Origin: an uncultured Ignavibacteria bacterium
GTDB taxonomy: Bacteria > Bacteroidota > Ignavibacteria > Ignavibacteriales > Melioribacteraceae
Direction: 5' to 3'
Assembly (NCBI GenBank): GCA_937930275.1
Contig: CALGLM010000085.1
Span: forward strand, 1 to 24,395
Length of the DNA: 24,395 nucleotides
Shown: piece by piece, positions 14,707-23,447 of the stretch
Numbering within the stretch: the stretch's first letter is position 1
Layout: each line of letters opens with the position of its first letter
Made by a program: the position numbers and the translations under genes
The notes under the pieces: generated by a model
The model's database searches: none
The model's input: the letters and a program-made list of their open reading frames with translations, nothing else
Told to the model about the DNA's origin: nothing

Positions 14707-15963
14707 ATGAAAACTCAAATTATTACAATCGGTGATGAAATTTTAATTGGGCAGACTTTAAACACAAATGCGGCGTATATTGGCGAAAAACTTCTTACGT
14801 TAAATATTAATGTAGCTCGTGCTTCAATTATTGGGGATGTTAAAGAAGAAATATTAGCTGAGTTTGCTTCTGCATACAACAATAACGACTTAATTATTGT
14901 TACCGGTGGCTTAGGTCCTACACATGACGATTTAACTTTACCGTGTATAGCAGAGTTTTTTAACACTAAGCTTATTAGAAATGAAGATGTTTACAACGAT
15001 ATAAAAACTATACTTGAAAATAGGGGCAGAAGAATGACTCCTACTAATGAAACTCAAGCATTAGTTCCGGAAATTGCAATTCCCATAAGAAATGTAAAAG
15101 GAACCGCTCCGGGAGTGTGGATTGAAAAAAACAATAAAATATTTGTGGCAATGCCCGGAGTTCCTTTTGAGATGAAAGAAATGATGACAAATTTTGTCAT
15201 ACCGAAACTTGAGCTAAAAATAAACAAAAATGACGGGTTTTTACTAATAAAAAACTTATTAACAACAGGTATACCCGAATCATATTTATATGATAGATTG
15301 GGGAATTTAGATGAATTGCTTGAAGGAGCGAAATTGGCATTTTTACCAAGTCAATATGGAGTAAAAATGCGTTTTAATGTTTTTGCAAATAACGAAGAAG
15401 AAGCAAAAAATAAATTAAGCGGAATTGAACAAAAGGTAAGAGCATTAGTAGGCAGGTATATTTACGGAACAAATGATGATTTATTAGAACAGGTTATTGG
15501 TAAATTACTTAACGAAAGGGGGTTGAGATTATCGGTAGCCGAGTCGTGTACGGGTGGATTAATTAGTAACAGAATCACAAATATTTCCGGTAGCAGTGTT
15601 TTTTTTGAACGAGGTTATGTTACTTATAGTAATGCCGCAAAAGTGGAGCTATTAAATGTTTCTGAAGATACTATTGCACAATTTGGAGCTGTAAGTCAAC
15701 AAGTAGCTATGCAAATGGCAATGGGAGTTAGAGCAGCCTGTGCAACAGATATTGGTATATCAATTACAGGTATATTAGGACCGACCGGCGGAACACCAAC
15801 AAAACCAGTTGGTCTTGTTTATATAGGAATTGCAGATGAAAAAGTTTGCACCGCAGTTGAATATAGATTTGGTGAAGATAGAATGTTAAACAAAGAACGT
15901 GCTTCTCAAGCAGCACTTGAATTGTTAAGAAGGCATTTGCTTGGTATTTCTTACAATGAATAG
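14707..15963 (+). CDS. cinA: CinA family protein, MoaB/MogA-like domain plus nicotinamide-nucleotide amidase domain
   Basis: A two-domain CinA of 418 residues. The N-terminal molybdopterin-binding-like domain shows GDEILIGQTLNTN (9-21), TGGLGPTHDD (66-75) and AMPGVPFEM (148-156); in characterised homologues it has ADP-ribose or CoA pyrophosphatase-type activity. The C-terminal domain (about 255-415) is PncC-like, with AESCTGG (278-284) holding the nucleophilic Ser and the GILGPTGGTPTKPVG loop (355-369), and deamidates NMN for pyridine nucleotide salvage. The ATG is one base after the pgpA stop. The gene overlaps thpR by 8 bp and precedes recA, matching the cinA-recA association known in several phyla, where cinA was linked to competence. 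Confidence 0.94.
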   Translation: MKTQIITIGDEILIGQTLNTNAAYIGEKLLTLNINVARASIIGDVKEEILAEFASAYNNNDLIIVTGGLGPTHDDLTLPCIAEFFNTKLIRNEDVYNDIKTILENRGRRMTPTNETQALVPEIAIPIRNVKGTAPGVWIEKNNKIFVAMPGVPFEMKEMMTNFVIPKLELKINKNDGFLLIKNLLTTGIPESYLYDRLGNLDELLEGAKLAFLPSQYGVKMRFNVFANNEEEAKNKLSGIEQKVRALVGRYIYGTNDDLLEQVIGKLLNERGLRLSVAESCTGGLISNRITNISGSSVFFERGYVTYSNAAKVELLNVSEDTIAQFGAVSQQVAMQMAMGVRAACATDIGISITGILGPTGGTPTKPVGLVYIGIADEKVCTAVEYRFGEDRMLNKERASQAALELLRRHLLGISYNE

Positions 15964-16504
15964 GCTTTTTATTGCATTACCGGTTGATAAAAAAATAATA
16001 TCGCATGTTTTTGAGAACCTTTCTGAAAAAAAATCATTTAATAATTTTAGATGGGAAAAAAAAGAAAATATACATATTACCTTAAAATTTTTAGGAGATA
16101 CAGAAGATAATTTAATTGATGATATAGATAATAGATTAAAAAATATAGCATTAAATTTTAATTCGTTTGATTTAAAGTTAAATAAAATCGGTACTTTTAA
16201 TAGAAACGGGAAACCGTTTATTTTATGGTTTAATTTTTACAAGAACGAATCAGTAGAACTGCTTAATAAGAAAATTGAAGAAGAATTGTTAAATTTAGGT
16301 TTTAATAAGGAAAATAGAGATTACAACCCACATGTAACTTTATTACGTGTTAAAAACGAAGAAGATAGCGAAACTATTAAAAGTTATAAAGATATAAAGT
16401 TTGAACCTATTGAATATTGTGTAAATGAACTTTATTTAATAAAGAGTACCTTAACCCCAAAGGGGTCTTTATATACAAAAATTAAAACATATAAATTAAA
16501 ATAA
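15956..16504 (+). CDS. thpR: RNA 2',3'-cyclic phosphodiesterase (2H phosphoesterase, LigT family)
   Basis: The product has 182 residues, the usual LigT/ThpR length, and begins MNRLFIALPV as the family does. The two catalytic HxT motifs are both present: H40-ITL and H126-VTL. In characterised members the enzyme opens 2',3'-cyclic phosphate ends of RNA and can ligate tRNA halves in vitro. The ATG at 15956 lies within the last codons of cinA (8 bp overlap); a TTG at 15941 would add five residues of cinA-overlapping sequence and is less likely. A cinA-ligT-recA order is known in Deinococcus, so the setting supports the call. Confidence 0.92.
   Translation: MNRLFIALPVDKKIISHVFENLSEKKSFNNFRWEKKENIHITLKFLGDTEDNLIDDIDNRLKNIALNFNSFDLKLNKIGTFNRNGKPFILWFNFYKNESVELLNKKIEEELLNLGFNKENRDYNPHVTLLRVKNEEDSETIKSYKDIKFEPIEYCVNELYLIKSTLTPKGSLYTKIKTYKLK
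16454..16466 (+). other. Short G-C hairpin at the end of thpR, upstream of recA
   Basis: ACCCC (16454-16458) and GGGGT (16462-16466) pair around an AAA loop, followed by CTTT. It lies within thpR, encoding Thr-Pro-Lys-Gly, about 50 bases before the recA start. Four consecutive G-C pairs stand out in this AT-rich sequence. It could act as a weak attenuator or mRNA processing site, or simply be codons. Confidence 0.2.
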
Positions 16505-16513
16505 AGGTGTAAA

Positions 16514-17566
16514 ATGGCAAATGATAAAGATGCTCGTCTTAAAATATTAGAAGATACCATATACGGTATTGAAAAAACATATGGTAAAGGCGCAATAATG
16601 AAATTAGGAGACGGTGTAATTAACAAGGTTGAAGCTATTAGTACCGGATCAATTTCTTTAGATTATGCATTGGGAATTGGTGGTGTACCGCGCGGAAGAA
16701 TAGTTGAAATTTACGGTCCAGAATCTTCCGGTAAAACAACCGTATGTTTACATGTAATTGCAGAAGCTCAGAAATTAGGGGGCATCTGTGCATTTATTGA
16801 TGCAGAACATGCATTAGATGTCGGCTATGCAAAAAAACTTGGTGTTGACACTCAAAATCTTTTAATATCTCAGCCTGATTACGGCGAACAAGCCTTGGAA
16901 ATAGTAGATACATTAATACGTAGTAATGCAATTGATGTTATTATCGTTGATTCTGTTGCAGCTTTAGTCCCTCGTTCGGAAATTGAAGGTGAAATGGGCG
17001 ATCCTCAAATGGCAATGCAAGCAAGGTTAATGTCGCAGGCATTACGTAAAATTACGGGAGCTATTAATAGATCTAAAACTTGTGTAATTTTTACAAATCA
17101 ATTACGCAGTAAAATTGGTGTTATGTTTGGTAATCCAGAAACAACAACCGGCGGAAATGCGTTAAAGTTTTATGCTTCCGTAAGAATGGATATTAGAAGG
17201 ATTTCTGCAATAAAAGAAGGTCAGAATATAACCGGCAACAGAACTAAAGTAAAAGTTGTTAAATCAAAGGTAGCGCCTCCGTTTAAAGAAGTAGAATTTG
17301 ATATACTGTATAATGAAGGAATAAGTAAAGCCGGTGATTTAATTGATATGGCAGTTGAAGCTGAATTAATTAAAAAGAGCGGTGCATGGTTTACATATGG
17401 TGAAGATAGATTTCAAGGCAGAGAACAATTGCGTGTTGCAATTAACGAAAATGCTGAATTAATGAAAAAACTTGAATATGACGTAAAGAGAAAGCTGGGT
17501 ATGGACGTTAATGACAACGGAATAAATAGCGAAGTTCCTGAAGATACAAAAACAAAGAAAAAATAA
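16514..17566 (+). CDS. recA: Recombinase RecA
   Basis: The central DNA strand-exchange ATPase and SOS co-protease, 350 residues, normal length. Visible: the N-terminal helix region (1-33), Walker A GPESSGKT (68-75), the FIDAEHALD segment, Walker [11 protein letters not shown], loop L1 with [22 protein letters not shown], loop L2 [22 protein letters not shown] and a C-terminal lysine-rich tail. The start has an AAAGGTG Shine-Dalgarno-like sequence (16504-16510) four bases upstream. It is 9 bp after thpR and 2 bp before recX. I saw no LexA-box-like palindrome in the short upstream gap; a promoter, if any, must lie inside thpR or further up. Confidence 0.99.
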   Translation: MANDKDARLKILEDTIYGIEKTYGKGAIMKLGDGVINKVEAISTGSISLDYALGIGGVPRGRIVEIYGPESSGKTTVCLHVIAEAQKLGGICAFIDAEHALDVGYAKKLGVDTQNLLISQPDYGEQALEIVDTLIRSNAIDVIIVDSVAALVPRSEIEGEMGDPQMAMQARLMSQALRKITGAINRSKTCVIFTNQLRSKIGVMFGNPETTTGGNALKFYASVRMDIRRISAIKEGQNITGNRTKVKVVKSKVAPPFKEVEFDILYNEGISKAGDLIDMAVEAELIKKSGAWFTYGEDRFQGREQLRVAINENAELMKKLEYDVKRKLGMDVNDNGINSEVPEDTKTKKK

Positions 17567-17568
17567 TT

Positions 17569-18204
17569 ATGAAAGTAGTATCCGCCAAAAAGCAGAATAA
17601 TAAGGTTACGGTAGTTTTTGATGACGGCAACATTATTTCGCTTTTTGGTGATATTTTTTTAGAGCATAAATTATTTAATGATTCGGAAATTAGTAGCGAC
17701 CTTTACTTTAAAGTAATAGATCTAAATGATGAAAGAATTATTATTAATTTTGCAAAAAAACTTTTAGCTGTTAGATTATATTCGGTCAAGAGTTTAAAAA
17801 ATAAGCTTCTAAAAAAAAATGATAATGAAAAGATTGTTGATAAAGTTATATCGTTATTTAAGGAATATGGTTATTTAAACGATAGGGAATTTGCACGACA
17901 GTTTATTAAAGATAGACTTATTAACAAAAAGAAAGGTCGATTAAGAATAAAATACGACCTAAAAAATGAAGGAATTAATACTGAAATTATTGACGAATTA
18001 TTGAGTAGTATTGAAGACGATACTGAAATTGAAACGGCATATAAATTAGCCGAATCCAAATTGAGAACTGCAAAAAAGCAGGATGTATTAAAGCTTAAAG
18101 GTAAAATATTTCGATTTTTACAATCCCGAGGATTTGGAAGAAGTACATGCAGTAAAGTATTAAGCAAACTATTTAAAAATAATGATGAAGTGATTTATGA
18201 ATAA
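17569..18204 (+). CDS. recX: Regulatory protein RecX
   Basis: RecX binds RecA filaments and blocks their extension, limiting recombination and SOS. The 211 residues show the three-helix repeats of the family: residues 62-100 (RLYSVKSLKNKLLKK), GYLNDREFARQFIKDRL (101-117) followed by KKKGRLRIKYDLKNEGI, and the last repeat with FLQSRGFGRSTCSKVL (183-198). A lysine-rich, beta-containing N-terminal extension (1-60) precedes them, as in many homologues of this superphylum. The gene is 2 bp after recA, the classical recA-recX pairing, and its end overlaps the next start by 8 bp. Confidence 0.93.
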   Translation: MKVVSAKKQNNKVTVVFDDGNIISLFGDIFLEHKLFNDSEISSDLYFKVIDLNDERIIINFAKKLLAVRLYSVKSLKNKLLKKNDNEKIVDKVISLFKEYGYLNDREFARQFIKDRLINKKKGRLRIKYDLKNEGINTEIIDELLSSIEDDTEIETAYKLAESKLRTAKKQDVLKLKGKIFRFLQSRGFGRSTCSKVLSKLFKNNDEVIYE

Positions 18205-19365
18205 ATTTGAAGGAATAGATTATTTCGATTTGTCGGAATTGTTGACATCAGAAGAAATTATGATGCGTGATACAATTAGACAATTTGTTGATGAAGAGGT
18301 AATTCCTATAATTGAAAAATATTACACTGAAGGGACATTGCCGATTCATTTAGTAAAAAAATGGGTGAATTGGGTTTATTCGGTCTTAATTTACCGCAAA
18401 AATACGGATGTGCCGAACTAAATAATATAGCCTACGGTATTGTAATGCAAGAACTTGAACGCGGCGATAGCGGAATTAGAAGTTTTGTATCTGTACAAAG
18501 CGGATTAGTAATGTATCCTATTTATACTTTTGGAAGTGAAGAGCAAAAAGATTTTTGGCTACCCAAATTAGCAACCGGTGAATCAATAGGATGTTTTGGG
18601 CTTACCGAACCGGATTTTGGAAGTAATCCGGGCGGCATGATAACAAAAGTAGAAAAAGTTGAAGGGGGATATTTATTAAACGGTGCTAAAATGTGGATTA
18701 CAAACGGAACGATTGCCGATGTTGCGGTTGTTTGGGCAAAATTAGACGGTGTAATTAAAGGATTTTTAGTTGAGAAAGGAACAAAAGGGTTTACGGCTCC
18801 TGAAATGAAAGGTAAGCACTCTTTACGTGCATCTATTACAAGTGAATTAATTTTTGACGATGTTTTTATTCCGGAAAGTAATATGTTACCTTTAGCAAAC
18901 GGGTTGAAAGCACCGCTGATGTGCCTAAATCAGGCGCGTTTCGGTATTGCATGGGGTGTTGTCGGTTCAATGACTGCTATGTATGAAACTGCATTAAATT
19001 ATGCAAAGTCACGCATTCAATTCAACAAACCAATTGCAGCATTTCAGTTAACACAAGCAAAACTTGTATATATGTTAACTGAAATTACGAAGGCACAATT
19101 ATTAAATTTTAGGTTAGCTCAGTTAAAAGATAGTGGTAAATTAAAGCATACTCATATTTCGCTGGCAAAAAGAAATAATTGCGAATTAGCATTAGAAATT
19201 GCAAGAACTGCGCGCGAAATATTAGGCGCTAACGGTATATTAAACGAATATCCCGTAATGAGGCATGCAAATAATCTTGAGTCCGTTAAAACATATGAAG
19301 GAACACATGAAATGCATACTTTAATTATTGGTGAGGATATTACGGGTTTTTCAGCATTTGAATAA
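18197..19365 (+). CDS. Acyl-CoA dehydrogenase, glutaryl-CoA-dehydrogenase-like, frame broken at an A7 run
   Basis: An FAD-dependent acyl-CoA dehydrogenase in two overlapping frames. Residues 1-55 read in frame 18197 up to HLVKK; MGELGLFGLNLP then continues from 18361 in the -1 frame. Left unshifted, the first frame ends at 18421 after 74 residues. Joined, the protein is 389 residues, normal for this family. It resembles glutaryl-CoA dehydrogenases: GIRSFVSVQSGLVMYPIY (with the Arg and Ser of the substrate pocket), GCFGLTEPDFGSNPGGM for FAD, and the catalytic Glu in KTYEGTHEMH at about residue 368. No other stop or lost motif is seen, so the break is recent, artefactual or programmed. The start overlaps recX by 8 bp. 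It could alternatively be a general short-chain acyl-CoA dehydrogenase; the substrate is inferred. Confidence 0.85.
18355..18361 (+). other. A7 run forming an A AAA AAA slippery heptamer at the frame break
   Basis: Seven A in a row. In the upstream frame the codons are gtA AAA AAA tgg, so the run matches the X XXY YYZ arrangement of bacterial -1 frameshift sites. A -1 slip, or one extra A added by RNA polymerase, leads straight into the intact downstream frame. An ATG overlaps the end of the run (18361-18363) and could also allow internal initiation. I found no strong downstream hairpin (only a 4-bp CGGT/ACCG pair at 18380-18395) and no well-placed Shine-Dalgarno stimulator. Confidence 0.5.
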
Positions 19366-19377
19366 AATGAGGTTTAT

Positions 19378-20856
19378 ATGATAGATGAAAAAATAGTTTT
19401 TGAAGGAATCACTTTTGATGATATTTTATTAATTCCGGCTCGTTCTTCTGTTTTACCGAGAGAAACGGATTTAACAACATACTTAACAAGAGATATCAAA
19501 TTAAATATACCGTTTTTAAGCGCTGCGATGGATACGGTTACCGAAAGTCAAATGGCTATTGCCATGGCTGCCCAAGGTGGACTTGGATTTATTCATAAAA
19601 ATCTATCTATTGAAAAACAAGCCGATGAAGTTGATAAAGTAAAAAGAAGTGAATCGGGTATGATCTTTCATCCTATTACGTTAAAACCCGAAAATACTAT
19701 TAGCCAAGCATTGGAAATAATGAGCAAGTATAAAGTTTCTGGGTTTCCGGTAATAAATGATGCAGGTAAACTTGTAGGTATATTAACTAATAGAGATTTG
19801 CGCTTTGAGCCCAATTTAGCTTTACAAGTTAAAGATTTGATGACAAAAGAAAATTTGATTACAGCACCAAAAGGAACAACTTTAGAAGATGCAGAAAGAA
19901 TTTTACAACAGTACAGAATTGAAAAACTTCCTGTTGTTGATGATACCGGCTATTTATATGGACTAATTACGTATAAGGATATTGTTAAAAAGAAAAAATA
20001 TCCCAATGCATGCAAAGATGAATTAGGCAGATTGCGTGTCGGTGCAGCAATAGGTGTTTCGGCAGATTATATGGATAGAGTTGAAGCCTTAGTAAACGCT
20101 GATGTAGATATTATAACAATTGATACTGCACACGGACATTCTGAAGGAGTGATAAAATCATTAAAGCTAATTAGGCAAAAATATCCTGATTTACAAATAG
20201 TTGTAGGTAATATTGTTACCGGAGAAGCCGGAATTGAATTAGTAGAGGCAGGGGCAAACGCAGTAAAAGTAGGAATTGGAGCCGGTTCTATATGTACTAC
20301 TCGTATTGTTGCGGGGGTAGGTATTCCTCAGGTTTCGGCTGTTATTAATGTATATAACTCACTCAAAAAAATGGGAATTCCTATTATTGCAGACGGCGGT
20401 ATAAAACAGACCGGAGATATTGCTAAGGCAATTGCTGCAGGTGCCGATACTGTTATGATAGGGGGAATGTTTGCCGGAGTTGAAGAAGCTCCCGGTGAGG
20501 AAGTGCTATTTGAAGGACGAAGTTTTAAAGTATATAGAGGAATGGGCTCAATAGGAGCAATGAAACAGGGTAGTAAAGATAGGTATTTCCAAGATATGGA
20601 AGATGATGTTAAAAAATTAGTTCCGGAAGGAGTAGAAGGCCGTGTGCCATATAGAGGTCCTTTAAGTGAAACTATCTATCAATTGATTGGAGGCTTACGA
20701 GCTTCAATGGGATATTGCGGTGCAAAAACTATTGAAGATTTGAAGCAAAACGGTAAATTTGTAAAGATATCAAATGCCGGATTGCGAGAAAGTCATCCCC
20801 ATGATGTAATTATAACTAAAGAATCTCCAAATTATCATTCAAAAAGTTCACAGTAA
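19378..20856 (+). CDS. guaB: Inosine-5'-monophosphate dehydrogenase
   Basis: Oxidises IMP to XMP with NAD, the committed step to guanine nucleotides. The 492 residues comprise the barrel N-terminus ([15 protein letters not shown], 13-27; [10 protein letters not shown], 48-57), two CBS domains (about 97-150 and 157-205) that in the family bind adenine and guanine nucleotides as regulators, then the catalytic barrel with IDTAHGH (248-254) and [15 protein letters not shown] (301-315), where Cys306 is the nucleophile. The mobile flap includes [13 protein letters not shown] and the C-terminal region [19 protein letters not shown] stretch (19368-19372) five bases before the ATG decides the start. 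It lies 12 bp after the acyl-CoA dehydrogenase and 3 bp before the glycosyltransferase. Confidence 0.98.
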   Translation: MIDEKIVFEGITFDDILLIPARSSVLPRETDLTTYLTRDIKLNIPFLSAAMDTVTESQMAIAMAAQGGLGFIHKNLSIEKQADEVDKVKRSESGMIFHPITLKPENTISQALEIMSKYKVSGFPVINDAGKLVGILTNRDLRFEPNLALQVKDLMTKENLITAPKGTTLEDAERILQQYRIEKLPVVDDTGYLYGLITYKDIVKKKKYPNACKDELGRLRVGAAIGVSADYMDRVEALVNADVDIITIDTAHGHSEGVIKSLKLIRQKYPDLQIVVGNIVTGEAGIELVEAGANAVKVGIGAGSICTTRIVAGVGIPQVSAVINVYNSLKKMGIPIIADGGIKQTGDIAKAIAAGADTVMIGGMFAGVEEAPGEEVLFEGRSFKVYRGMGSIGAMKQGSKDRYFQDMEDDVKKLVPEGVEGRVPYRGPLSETIYQLIGGLRASMGYCGAKTIEDLKQNGKFVKISNAGLRESHPHDVIITKESPNYHSKSSQ

Positions 20857-20859
20857 TTT

Positions 20860-22143
20860 ATGTTTAAAGTTCTTGTTATTGCTTATTATTTTCCCCCGAT
20901 GGGGCTTAGCGGTGTGCAGCGTGTTTTAAAATTTACAAAATATATGAGTAAAAATAACTGGGATCCGACAGTTATTACAAGCGGAGATGTGGGGTATTTT
21001 GCTCATGACGATTATATGCAGAAAGAAGCTGAAAATTCTGATATCCGCATTATAAGAACAAGCGGAAATGACCCAAATAGACTATTATCAAAGTACGGAA
21101 CAATAACGATGCCGGCAGAGATAATCAGAAAAACCTTTAGTAACTTAAGTAAAACGTTTTTTATTCCGGATAACAAGGTCAGCTGGTCTAAACAGGCTTA
21201 CCTAACTGCAAAAGAACTATTGACTAAAGAGCACTTTGATATTCTATTTGTTACTATTCCGCCATACTCGGCTTTTAGTATGGCGGCTAAGTTAAAAGAA
21301 GAGTTTAATATCCCGTTAATTGTCGATTATAGAGATTTATGGTTCGGAAATCAATTTTCGTTTTATCCGACATTTTATCATAAATTAAAACATAAAAAAA
21401 TGGAATACAATGCTTTAAAAGCTGCCGATAAAATTGTAACGATAAATAGGTATATTAAGGAAAAACTTTTAGTTAATTATAAATTTTTAACCTTTGACGA
21501 TATAAGTATTGTACCCCAAGGATATGATCCTGATGACTTTGAAAAAGCTACTCCTATACCTTTAAATAAAACTAAGTTAAAGTTAACTTATTCGGGTATT
21601 TTTTACACAAAAGCTACTCCAAAGTTTTTGTTAAAAGCTTTTAAACTGTTATTAACACAAAGACCGGATATAGCTGCTGGGATAGAATTACATTTTTGCG
21701 GATTGTTAAGAAAAGAAAATGAAAAGCTTATAAAAAAATTAGGAATTCAAGAATTTGTAAAAATACACGGATATTTAAATCATAAAGAAGCATTAGATTA
21801 TGTGCTATCTTCCGATGTTTTATGGATGATGATAGGCAGAATGAAGGCAGCAGAAACTATTTCAACAGGTAAATTATTTGAATATTTTGGTACAAAAAAA
21901 CCAATTTTAGGATGTGTACCGGAAGGAGCTGCAAGACTTGAATTACAGAGGTATAAAGCTTCTTTTATATGTGAACCCGATGATATTGAAGGTATAAAAG
22001 AACAACTTATTAATATTTATACACTATTTAAAGCCGGTAATTTACCTGCATGTAATGAGGAATTTGTAGAAAAACATAATAGGATTACATTAACAGAAGA
22101 GTTAACAAGAATTTTTCAATTTACGATGCGAGCCGATATATGA
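20860..22143 (+). CDS. Family 4-like glycosyltransferase (GT-B fold)
   Basis: The product has 427 residues. The N-terminal half starts with a Rossmann strand and the glycine-rich turn VLVIAYYFPPMGLSGVQR (4-21), has IVDYRDLW (154-161) and ends with VPQGYDPDDF (218-227), as in WbuB-like GT4 enzymes. The C-terminal half carries LTYSGIFY (242-249), the IHGYLNHKEALDYV block (302-315) and the nucleotide-sugar-binding signature GKLFEYFGTKKPIL (337-350) with Glu341. Acceptor and sugar cannot be read; surface polysaccharide or lipid glycosylation is the usual role. It starts 3 bp after guaB and overlaps purD by 4 bp (ATGA), so it is translationally tied to housekeeping genes rather than to a polysaccharide cluster. 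Confidence 0.85.
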   Translation: MFKVLVIAYYFPPMGLSGVQRVLKFTKYMSKNNWDPTVITSGDVGYFAHDDYMQKEAENSDIRIIRTSGNDPNRLLSKYGTITMPAEIIRKTFSNLSKTFFIPDNKVSWSKQAYLTAKELLTKEHFDILFVTIPPYSAFSMAAKLKEEFNIPLIVDYRDLWFGNQFSFYPTFYHKLKHKKMEYNALKAADKIVTINRYIKEKLLVNYKFLTFDDISIVPQGYDPDDFEKATPIPLNKTKLKLTYSGIFYTKATPKFLLKAFKLLLTQRPDIAAGIELHFCGLLRKENEKLIKKLGIQEFVKIHGYLNHKEALDYVLSSDVLWMMIGRMKAAETISTGKLFEYFGTKKPILGCVPEGAARLELQRYKASFICEPDDIEGIKEQLINIYTLFKAGNLPACNEEFVEKHNRITLTEELTRIFQFTMRADI

Positions 22144-23414
22144 TAATAGCTTTAATAGGTTCCGGAGGCAGAGAAAATGCTTTAGCGTATAGTTTATCAA
22201 AAAGTAATAGTTTGGAAAAATTATACATATTACCTGGAAACCCCGGTACGTTAAAGTACGGTGAAAATATTAATATTACTAAGAATAGCGAAATTGTAAA
22301 ATTCTGTACTGAAAGTAATGTAAATTTAGTGGTAATAGGTCCTGAAAAACCATTAGTAGAAGGTTTAGCGGATGATCTTAGGGCTTTGGGAATTTCGGTT
22401 TTCGGACCTTCAAAATCAGCTGCCGAATTAGAAGGGGATAAGAGTTTTTCAAAAAAAATAATGAAAAAGTACAATATTCCAACAGCAGCTTTTGAAGTTT
22501 TTACTAAGGAGCAAGCAGATGTAGCACGCAAATATTTAAGGGAGCACGATTACCCCGTTGTAATTAAAGCTGCAGGTCTTGCTGCCGGTAAAGGTGTGGC
22601 AATTTGTAATAATTTTGATGAAGCAAATATATATTTAGATGAATTATTTAACTTAGGTATATTTGGCGAAGCAGGAAATACCGTAGTAATTGAAGAGTTT
22701 ATGGAAGGAGAAGAAGCAAGCATTTTTGCAATTACTGATGGTAAAGATTTTTTTGTTTTACCTTCTGCCCAAGATCATAAAAGAGTTTTTGATTACGACA
22801 AAGGTAAAAATACCGGAGGGATGGGAGCATATGCTCCGGCTCCAATTGTCACTGCTAATTTATTGAGCAAAATAAAAACACAAATTATTTACCCTACACT
22901 TGAGGCTATGAATAGCGAAAATAGACAGTTTATAGGGTGTTTATATTGTGGATTGATGATTAAAGATGAAGAAGTAAAAGTTGTTGAGTATAATTGTAGG
23001 TTTGGAGATCCTGAAACACAAGCTGTGTTACCATTAATTGAAGGTGATTTTGCAAAGTTATTATACTCGTGTGCTACCGGAAATATTGATAAGGAATGTG
23101 TTAGTTATAACGGAGGTAACTCAATATGCGTGGTTCTTGCTTCCGGGGGATATCCTGATAAGTTTAATAATGGGTACGAAATTAAAGGATTAGAGCAAAT
23201 TAACAATAAGAATTGTTTAGTATTTCATTCTGGTACTGCATTAGAAAAAGATAAACTTGTTACTGCCGGAGGACGTGTCTTAAATATTACAATATTTAAT
23301 AAGATAGAAGACCTAAGATATTGTAAAAAAGAATGTTATAGTGAAATAAATAAAGTAAAATATGCCAATATGCATTACAGAAAAGATATTGGTGATAAAG
23401 GTATAAAGAATTAA
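22140..23414 (+). CDS. purD: Phosphoribosylamine-glycine ligase
   Basis: GAR synthetase joins phosphoribosylamine and glycine using ATP, the second step of purine synthesis. The 424 residues match the single-domain family. Motifs: IGSGGRENALA (6-16), GPEKPLVEGLADDL (67-80), the ATP-grasp loop VIKAAGLAAGKGV (141-153), PSAQDHKRVFD (208-218), NTGGMGAYAP (224-233) and EYNCRFGDPETQ (283-294). In most homologues the first motif is GGREHAL; here residue 13 is Asn instead of His. The ATG overlaps the glycosyltransferase stop as ATGA. It is the third purine gene in this run after purC and guaB. Confidence 0.97.
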   Translation: MIIALIGSGGRENALAYSLSKSNSLEKLYILPGNPGTLKYGENINITKNSEIVKFCTESNVNLVVIGPEKPLVEGLADDLRALGISVFGPSKSAAELEGDKSFSKKIMKKYNIPTAAFEVFTKEQADVARKYLREHDYPVVIKAAGLAAGKGVAICNNFDEANIYLDELFNLGIFGEAGNTVVIEEFMEGEEASIFAITDGKDFFVLPSAQDHKRVFDYDKGKNTGGMGAYAPAPIVTANLLSKIKTQIIYPTLEAMNSENRQFIGCLYCGLMIKDEEVKVVEYNCRFGDPETQAVLPLIEGDFAKLLYSCATGNIDKECVSYNGGNSICVVLASGGYPDKFNNGYEIKGLEQINNKNCLVFHSGTALEKDKLVTAGGRVLNITIFNKIEDLRYCKKECYSEINKVKYANMHYRKDIGDKGIKN

Positions 23415-23447
23415 CAAATTGTTATAAAATTAACATTCGGAGAAAAG

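Noticed and set aside
16505..16513. Possible LexA-type operator before recA
   Set aside because: Only 9 bases separate thpR and recA and no palindromic box is visible there or in the last part of thpR.
20278..20298. IMP dehydrogenase catalytic loop reads GAGSICTT rather than GPGSICTT
   Set aside because: The residue before the second Gly varies in the family (Pro, Ser or Ala), and the catalytic Cys and the rest of the loop are intact.
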